Shown here in pieces: positions 59,110 through 64,000 of a stretch of DNA of 64,000 nucleotides. The position numbers and the translations under genes were made by a program. This DNA comes from Methylotenera sp. (lineage in GTDB: Bacteria; Pseudomonadota; Gammaproteobacteria; Burkholderiales; Methylophilaceae). The stretch is taken from the NCBI GenBank assembly GCA_013141495.1, contig JABFQV010000008.1, forward strand, positions 1 to 64,000, in the 5' to 3' direction. How positions within the stretch are numbered: the first letter of the stretch is position 1; the number at the start of each line of letters is the position of its first letter. The notes under the pieces are model-generated. The model made no database searches, was not told the origin of the DNA, and saw only the letters and a program-made list of their open reading frames with translations.

Positions 59110-59427
59110 TTAAGTTATTTCTTCAGCAGATTGACTTGCTAAAAGAATAGACGTGTGTAAATGCGCCTGCTGGCGCTCTTTTGAATAATTAGTCAGCATG
59201 CCAAGCACCGCGCTGTCATCAAAACGAAAGCGCGTAAGCATCATATTGGTACTGCTGAGCTTTACCACCTGAACGTTACTTAAGCTATCCAGCAAATCCG
59301 CAATTTCTTTACTCACCCCCAGCAGGAACATCGCAGTCGCTTTATCTGCGCTAATAAGCTGCTTCGCCATCATCAAATAGTTGAGATTTGCGTCTTTTAT
59401 TTCAGACATCATATCTTTTACATTCAT
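59110..59427 (-). CDS. flhD: Flagellar transcriptional regulator FlhD
   Basis: A 105-residue protein of the FlhD family. The N-terminal pattern IKDANLNYLMMAKQLISADKATAMFLLG, then VVKLSSTNMMLTRFRFDD and HTSILLAS near the end match FlhD throughout. FlhD normally forms an FlhD4C2 complex with FlhC to switch on flagellar genes, and flhC normally follows directly. Here flhF follows after 12 bases and no flhC is in the window, so flhC must lie elsewhere or be missing. Confidence 0.9.
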   Translation of the reverse strand: MNVKDMMSEIKDANLNYLMMAKQLISADKATAMFLLGVSKEIADLLDSLSNVQVVKLSSTNMMLTRFRFDDSAVLGMLTNYSKERQQAHLHTSILLASQSAEEIT

Positions 59428-60005
59428 TTCACTTCCTAATTCGTTGTTTCTATTAAAAAAACCGTGTTGCGATTGGGTTTGTGCAATGTAACGCTTAAAG
59501 CATGATCAACCAATGGGTTGTTATCTATTTACCATGTAAGAGTTTGTCTTACATGGATGCCGTGTTAGGCTTTATGATTTAATTGACTCGCTTCTGCTAG
59601 CTTGTTTTTATTGGCTGTTTATGTCATGACATATCTAACATAAATGATAGAGACATTATATTTAATTGATATTAAAATCAAATAGTTATAAATATTTCTT
59701 ATGATATTAAGATATTCAATATCTCAGTTGGAATCATCGTGTTTTTTTGAATAAAATTTCCGATTGCTATTGGTTGCGGCATTGAACCAAATTCATCAAT
59801 CAACCGTTACAATTTTTGCCTACTTTGTTTTATGTTCACGTTATTAGGCGAAGATAAGGCTCTTAACTGGCAACAGGCTTGATTGATTCGCTAGCTAACA
59901 TAGTCAACTAGATTCAAGGGTGGGATTGCTATAATCGGGAGTTTTTCCCGTGATGAAAGCATTCAAAATCTATACTATGCCTAAGCCATTAAAAAATAAG
60001 TGTAT
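59428..60005. other. Divergent promoter region between flhD and the narX-like gene
   Basis: A 578-base AT-rich gap with no supported gene. It holds an inverted repeat TTGAT-N6-ATCAA (59666-59681) and a short hairpin CGGGA-GTTTT-TCCCG (59936-59950) about 56 bases before the kinase start. An untranslated leader or small RNA could hide here, but nothing recognised supports one. Confidence 0.4.
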
Positions 60006-61412
60006 ATGAGTCTTCAGCTTAAATTAAATTTGATCATTACCGGCTTGCTATTGCTACTGTTAAGCGTAGGCGCGGTATTTGTCGTAAAAAACGCAAGTGA
60101 AGACGTTCGTGCGGAAGTTACCTCGACCGCAAACTTGGCATTGCATTTATTGGATGCTGAAATACTGCATTACACCTCTGATTTTGGTTGGCTTAACAAC
60201 GCAGAGGGTGCCTCGATTTTTAGGCTGAAAAACTTGGGTAATATCAGGCACTTAAAAATAGAGTTTTATGATATTAACGGTAATTTGCGTGAAACTAACC
60301 GCAACAAGCAACAAAAAACAGACCAAAATTCACCGCCAGCTTGGTTTGCAAACGCAATGAGTTTATCTGGCGCCGGTATGCAAGCGCAAACGAGAAATAT
60401 CATATTGAGCGGACGTTATGTAGGTGAGTTGGTGGTGACGCCAGACCCAAGCTACGAGATTGCTGAAGTGTGGGATGACACTGTTGGGTTGCTTGGTTTA
60501 GCCACAGTATTTTTTGTGATGATCAATGTATTGGTTTATTTTGCTGTGAAATATACATTTAAGCCTGTTGGTAGAATTTTAGAGGCTTTAACGCAAATGG
60601 AGCAGGGCCAGTTTAATAGCAGGTTGCCAGATTTTAAGCAGGTTGAATTGAAGGGAATTGGTCAAAAATTTAATGCCATGGCGGGTGCTTTGCAAAGTAG
60701 CACACAAAATAACCACCGCTTAACGCAGCAAATAATTCGATTGCAAGAAGATGAACGTAAAAGCTTGGCGCGGGATATTCATGATGAAATTGGACAGTAT
60801 TTAACGGCTATTCATGTGGATGCGAGCGCGATTTTGAACGGTAAAAAACTATCTCTTGCCAAAGAGAGTGCGCAAGCCATTAGCAATGTTACGCGTCAAA
60901 TGATGGACATGGTACATGAAATTTTACAGCGTTTACGACCGCGTGCTTTGGATGAACTGGGGTTAGGTCTGGCTTTAGGCGAACTCATTCACCATTGGCG
61001 TCAGCGATGCAGAAACGTCAATATTATTCATAATATTGTAAGTAATGTGGGTGTTATTGATGAAGCAGTCTCTATTACTGCATATCGTGTGGTGCAGGAG
61101 TGTTTAACCAATATTGCTAAGCATGCCAACGCCCGCCGAGTGACCGTTAGCATGAAGCAGGATGAAAAATTTATTACTCTACATATTGAAGATGATGGGG
61201 TAGGTTTCGATCCAACGGGTACTGCAGAAGGTTTTGGGTTGGCAGGTATGAAAGAGCGTATTCAAGGTTTGATGGGTGAAATGAGCATTGAGTCATCCAG
61301 AAGTCCAAACCCTGTAAACCATGATGGACAAAATCAAGGCATGATCAATCAAGGGACTAGAATAATGGTTAAATTGCCGAAACAAGCAATTGTTGCGAAA
61401 AGTGTTACTTAA
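60006..61412 (+). CDS. Sensor histidine kinase, NarX/DegS-like (HisKA_3)
   Basis: A 468-residue inner-membrane kinase. Helix 1 (about 9-27), a periplasmic sensor to about 155, helix 2 (about 162-185), a HAMP domain, then the HisKA_3 domain with LARDIHDEIGQYLTAI (phospho-His) and an ATPase domain with RVVQECLTNIAKHANA and DDGVGFD. ATG at 60006 is preferred to GTG at 60000. It overlaps the regulator gene by one base (TAATG). The stimulus is unknown; the divergent flhD suggests, without proof, a motility link. Confidence 0.93.
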   Translation: MSLQLKLNLIITGLLLLLLSVGAVFVVKNASEDVRAEVTSTANLALHLLDAEILHYTSDFGWLNNAEGASIFRLKNLGNIRHLKIEFYDINGNLRETNRNKQQKTDQNSPPAWFANAMSLSGAGMQAQTRNIILSGRYVGELVVTPDPSYEIAEVWDDTVGLLGLATVFFVMINVLVYFAVKYTFKPVGRILEALTQMEQGQFNSRLPDFKQVELKGIGQKFNAMAGALQSSTQNNHRLTQQIIRLQEDERKSLARDIHDEIGQYLTAIHVDASAILNGKKLSLAKESAQAISNVTRQMMDMVHEILQRLRPRALDELGLGLALGELIHHWRQRCRNVNIIHNIVSNVGVIDEAVSITAYRVVQECLTNIAKHANARRVTVSMKQDEKFITLHIEDDGVGFDPTGTAEGFGLAGMKERIQGLMGEMSIESSRSPNPVNHDGQNQGMINQGTRIMVKLPKQAIVAKSVT

Positions 61413-62050
61413 TGATCACTATTAAGTTGATGTTGGTCGATGATCACGCCGTCGTAAGATCAGGGTTACGACGCTTGTTGGAGCTTAATAAACGCGTAGA
61501 AGTGATTGCAGAAGCTGATTCAGGTGAGCAGGCTTATCAGTGCTATGGAGAGTTAAAGCCAGATATTGTTGTGATGGATATTTCCATGCCTGGCATGGGC
61601 GGCCTAGAGTCTGCGCGGCGAATTATTAAGCGCTACCCGGCAGCTAAAATCGTTATTTTCTCCATGCATGAATCCGCCTCATTTGCGTCTCAAGCATTAA
61701 AGTCTGGTGTGAAGGGGTATGTCACCAAAACGGGTGCCGCTGAAGATTTAACGCATGCAGTGCTGGAGGTGGCGAATGGAAAAACCTTTTTAAGTGCTGA
61801 AATTGCGCAAAAAATAGCGTTAGAAACACTCTCGGGTCAGGATGATCCGATGCATCAACTCTCAGGAAGAGAGTTTGAAGTATTTAGATTGTTGGCTGAA
61901 GGTAAAAAGGTAGAGGAAGTGGCTGATATGCTAAAAATCAGCCAAAAAACCGTGGCCAATTATTACACCATGATTAAACAGAAGTTGGGCGTATCTAGCC
62001 CAATTGATATGGTACGTCTTGCTATACGTCACGGTCTGGTTGAAGGATAG
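61412..62050 (+). CDS. NarL/FixJ-family response regulator
   Basis: A 212-residue DNA-binding regulator. The receiver domain (about 1-120) has VDDHAVVRSGL, VMDISMPGMGG (phospho-Asp) and YVTKTGAAEDL. The LuxR-type helix-turn-helix (about 150-205) has LSGREFEVFRLLAEGK and KISQKTVANYYTMIKQKLG. It resembles the UvrY/GacA-type group. It is translationally coupled to the upstream kinase, which is its partner. Targets cannot be seen. Confidence 0.94.
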   Translation: MITIKLMLVDDHAVVRSGLRRLLELNKRVEVIAEADSGEQAYQCYGELKPDIVVMDISMPGMGGLESARRIIKRYPAAKIVIFSMHESASFASQALKSGVKGYVTKTGAAEDLTHAVLEVANGKTFLSAEIAQKIALETLSGQDDPMHQLSGREFEVFRLLAEGKKVEEVADMLKISQKTVANYYTMIKQKLGVSSPIDMVRLAIRHGLVEG

Positions 62051-62074
62051 TTGTTTGCACAAGAACTCTCCAGC

Positions 62075-62131
62075 GGCGTTGCCCCTGCCTTGCCGTACTA
62101 AACGTACTGTCTGCATTGGTGCGCCTTGCAC
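62075..62131. repeat. Dispersed palindromic repeat, copy B
   Basis: Arms GGCG (62075) and CGCC (62122) flank a core GTAC-TAAAC-GTAC (62095-62107) with a 5-base loop, the same architecture as the copy at 33480-33572. The right flank GTCTGCATTGGTGCGCCT aligns with GTCGGCATT-GTGCGCCT of copy A. It lies just after the response regulator stop, so it may also act as a transcript end structure. Confidence 0.55.
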
Positions 62132-62234
62132 TTCATCCTGCTCGCTCATTTAATCAGCGCCTCCCTAAGTGGTAGGCAAAAATACATTTTAAATTAACTC
62201 AGCACTCAATTAAACCAGTACTCTAAGGAAAAGT

Positions 62235-63059
62235 ATGAAAAAAAAGTTATTGAATAGCATGTTATTTGCTTTTGTTGCATTCGCCTCATGTGAAAGCTTT
62301 GCAGGGTTTGATGAGGGTAAGTCCGCTTTTATGGCGCGTGATTTTGCAACGGCACTTAAGGAGTTTCAACCATTAGCGAATAGTGGTGATAAACAGGCGC
62401 AACATATTCTGGGTATGATGTACGACGAAGGACAGGGTGTAAAGCAAGATTATGTACAAGCTGCAGCGTGGTACAAAAAAGCAGGTACACAAGGTCATCA
62501 AGATGCGCAGTACAATTTAGGTGTGATGTATGCACAAGCGCAGGGTTTGGAACAAAACGATATTGAATCAGCCAAGTGGTTTCAAAAGGCGGCAAGTCAA
62601 GGCCATATTTTATCGCAATTTGCACTAGGCCGACTTTATACGGTGGGGCGCGGCGTTAAGGCGGATGCCACATCAGCTAATCACTGGTATCGTAAAGCTG
62701 CCGAGCAAAGTCATTACAAAGCGCAGTTGGCGTTAGGTAAAAACTATTTAGATGGAAACGGCGTTAAAAAAGATGTGAAGGTAGCAGAAAGCTGGATCCG
62801 TAAATCTGCCGAACAAGGCCACCATAAAGCGGAATATGAATTAGGGTTGCTGTATCGAGATGGTATTGCTGTGAAAAAAGATGCAAAAGAAGCTTACATG
62901 TGGTTTGAGCTTGCAGTTAAGCAAGAGCATGTTGGTGCTAAACAAGCGGCTGATGCATTAGCAAAAACAATGAAAGCCGAAGAGATAGCCGCGGCTAAAT
63001 TAGCCGCGAGTAGCTGGCATGCCAAGTTACCAGCCAATGCTAATCCGCAAGCACACTAA
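62235..63059 (+). CDS. Sel1-repeat protein, secreted
   Basis: A 274-residue protein with a signal peptide (about 1-23) and six or so Sel1-like repeats of 36 residues between about 35 and 245, each with the pattern AxYxLGxMYxxGxGVxxDxxxAxxWYxKAA. Such proteins are usually periplasmic interaction partners; no enzymatic motif is present. AAGGAAAAG precedes the ATG. The C-terminal tail is rich in Ala and Lys. A strong terminator follows. Confidence 0.93.
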   Translation: MKKKLLNSMLFAFVAFASCESFAGFDEGKSAFMARDFATALKEFQPLANSGDKQAQHILGMMYDEGQGVKQDYVQAAAWYKKAGTQGHQDAQYNLGVMYAQAQGLEQNDIESAKWFQKAASQGHILSQFALGRLYTVGRGVKADATSANHWYRKAAEQSHYKAQLALGKNYLDGNGVKKDVKVAESWIRKSAEQGHHKAEYELGLLYRDGIAVKKDAKEAYMWFELAVKQEHVGAKQAADALAKTMKAEEIAAAKLAASSWHAKLPANANPQAH

Positions 63060-63131
63060 TTTTTTGAGGGCTATGGTTTTAAGGTTGGCAGATTAAACCT
63101 AGACGTCCCATTATGGTTTGAGGTGCAAAAA

Positions 63132-63161
63132 AAAGCCACGCAAAGTATTTTGCGTGGCTTT
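63132..63161 (+). terminator. Terminator after the Sel1-repeat gene
   Basis: AAAGCCACGCAAA (63132-63144) pairs perfectly with TTTGCGTGGCTTT (63149-63161) around a GTAT loop. It ends in T and then A-rich sequence; because of the symmetric A/T ends it may also act on the minus strand. Confidence 0.85.
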
Positions 63162-63278
63162 AAAAATGTTACAAATGTTAGCTAACTTTGGAGATTAACT
63201 GGGTGTAATTTTAGCTAGCAGTTAAAATTTAGATAAGGGAATGTATCATCAGTTTTCTAGGAGTTTGTCCCAATATAA

Positions 63279-63656
63279 TCAATGGGTTAATTCATTTAGC
63301 ACTTTTAGCGAATCCATTGCTTTAACACTATAAATAGTCCAATGTTGTTTACCACCCGCCCGCACAATCGAACAGCCAAGCGGCATTGGCGCAGCTTTAG
63401 GTGGTAAAGTCTGTTTAGTATGATCGGCAGTTTGCACATTCATAAACCATCTATCCACCCATACTTGCAAAGTTTGAGTAGGGTCTGTATTTTGTATCGA
63501 AATAAGTTTTCCGTCGCTTATTGAACAATCTGCGGAATCCTCTTCTACAAATTTTACCTTAGCAATAATATTTTCTGAGGCTAGAGATTCCTCTGCACAG
63601 GCTATGTGGAAGGACATTAGACACGCTACGATAACGCAAAATATTTTTTTTAACAT
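63279..63656 (-). CDS. Secreted protein of unknown function
   Basis: A 125-residue protein with a clear signal peptide (MLKKIFCVIVACLMSF..., cleavage probably after ACA at about residue 21). The mature part has a Cys pair (near 43 and 95), perhaps a disulfide, and no motif that I recognise. It lies 27 bases after a second minus-strand gene that runs off the window, so the two may be one operon of periplasmic proteins. Confidence 0.7.
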   Translation of the reverse strand: MLKKIFCVIVACLMSFHIACAEESLASENIIAKVKFVEEDSADCSISDGKLISIQNTDPTQTLQVWVDRWFMNVQTADHTKQTLPPKAAPMPLGCSIVRAGGKQHWTIYSVKAMDSLKVLNELTH

Positions 63657-63683
63657 TGCTAGATTCCTATAAGTAGATACACC

Positions 63684-64000
63684 TTAAAGCGGCGTATATT
63701 CAAGCGTATTGGCATCCATTTGAAATGGGTTTATTCGTGGTGTCGATAGTGCTTCTTTAGCTATTCTGCGGGCATCAGCATCGATGTGCTTGGATATGTC
63801 GTTGAGCATTTGTTTAACATTTTTATTGCAATTATCACTGAGGTGAAGTTCGTTATTATCTTGCTTGATGCTAAGTAATTTGGCTGAAGTAACTTCAATA
63901 TTTTGCGCCGCAATAGTCAATTTTTGCGGGTTAATTGTTTTAGTAAAAGTAAATTCATTTTTCCCGCCATAGGCCTGTAATAGCATGGTGTATAAGCCAG
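63684..64000 (-). CDS. Protein of unknown function, N-terminus outside the window
   Basis: At least 105 residues. The frame stays open to the edge (codons for GLYT precede the first in-window ATG at 63986), so the visible part is probably only the C-terminal portion. It is rich in Asn, Lys and Thr, with LSDNCNKNVKQMLNDISKH as the only Cys-containing segment. No family is recognised. It is followed by a secreted protein gene on the same strand. Confidence 0.55.
   Translation of the reverse strand, partial: GLYTMLLQAYGGKNEFTFTKTINPQKLTIAAQNIEVTSAKLLSIKQDNNELHLSDNCNKNVKQMLNDISKHIDADARRIAKEALSTPRINPFQMDANTLEYTPL

Noticed and set aside
59936-59950. CGGGA-GTTTT-TCCCG hairpin as a terminator or small-RNA end
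   Set aside because: The stem is only five bases, with no T run after it and no identifiable transcript before it.

Overview
The window reads as chromosomal DNA of a methylotrophic betaproteobacterium, most likely family Methylophilaceae (Methylotenera-like). This rests on a complete mxaRSACKL methanol-dehydrogenase accessory cluster, the dusB-fis-purH-purD arrangement, an SHP/DHC/cytochrome b561 operon with a QseBC-type two-component pair, a standalone second infA, and the general look of the proteins. It is inference from recognised families; no search was run.

Layout. 1-819 is gene-poor and AT-rich, with the 3' part of a tRNA gene plus its terminator, which looks like an attachment-site remnant. 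820-5175 (minus) holds two amino-acid-type transporters and an M18 aminopeptidase. 5193-12360 (minus) is a housekeeping string dusB-fis-purH-purD-hemF, interrupted between purH and purD by an AAA15/OLD-like ATPase gene coupled to a small PD-(D/E)XK-like nuclease gene. That pair is the best candidate here for an undescribed system, probably phage or plasmid defence. 12546-14158 (minus) has a cysteine-cluster protein, a CinA/MoaB-fold protein and a BON lipoprotein. 14374-19256 (plus) has a CDF metal exporter, then cytochrome b561, SHP cytochrome, diheme cytochrome and a QseB/QseC pair. Two CTTAAG-type tandem operators match this regulator class. 19331-20973 (minus) is ftsEX.

21036-28299 is a MocR-type regulator divergent from mxaRSACKL, with no mxaFJGI genes in the window. 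28450-31832 (minus) holds ftsY, two YeeE/YedE sulfur-transport half-proteins and a FadL/OmpP1 porin. 32117-37310 (plus) holds two M16 peptidases (one without its zinc motif), rsmD, coaD, ferredoxin, glyoxalase I, a GIY-YIG protein and a small orphan. 37442-40273 has a diguanylate cyclase, a cold-shock protein and a second infA. 40412-46695 (plus) is a heavy-metal RND efflux operon with a small His-containing leader protein and a DUF3240 protein.

46954-56880 (plus) is a signalling block: an HD-GYP response regulator, a very large multi-PAS hybrid histidine kinase and a GGDEF-EAL protein. It converges on flhD-flhF-flhG (minus), linking cyclic-di-GMP signalling with flagellar control. Here flhD lacks an adjacent flhC, and FlhG keeps its FlhF-activating motif but has lost its P-loop. 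60006-62050 is a NarX/NarL-type pair, followed by a Sel1-repeat protein and two secreted or unknown proteins, the last cut by the window end. Two copies of a palindromic dispersed repeat (33480-33572 and about 62075-62131) lie in intergenic gaps. No rRNA, CRISPR array or insertion sequence was seen.
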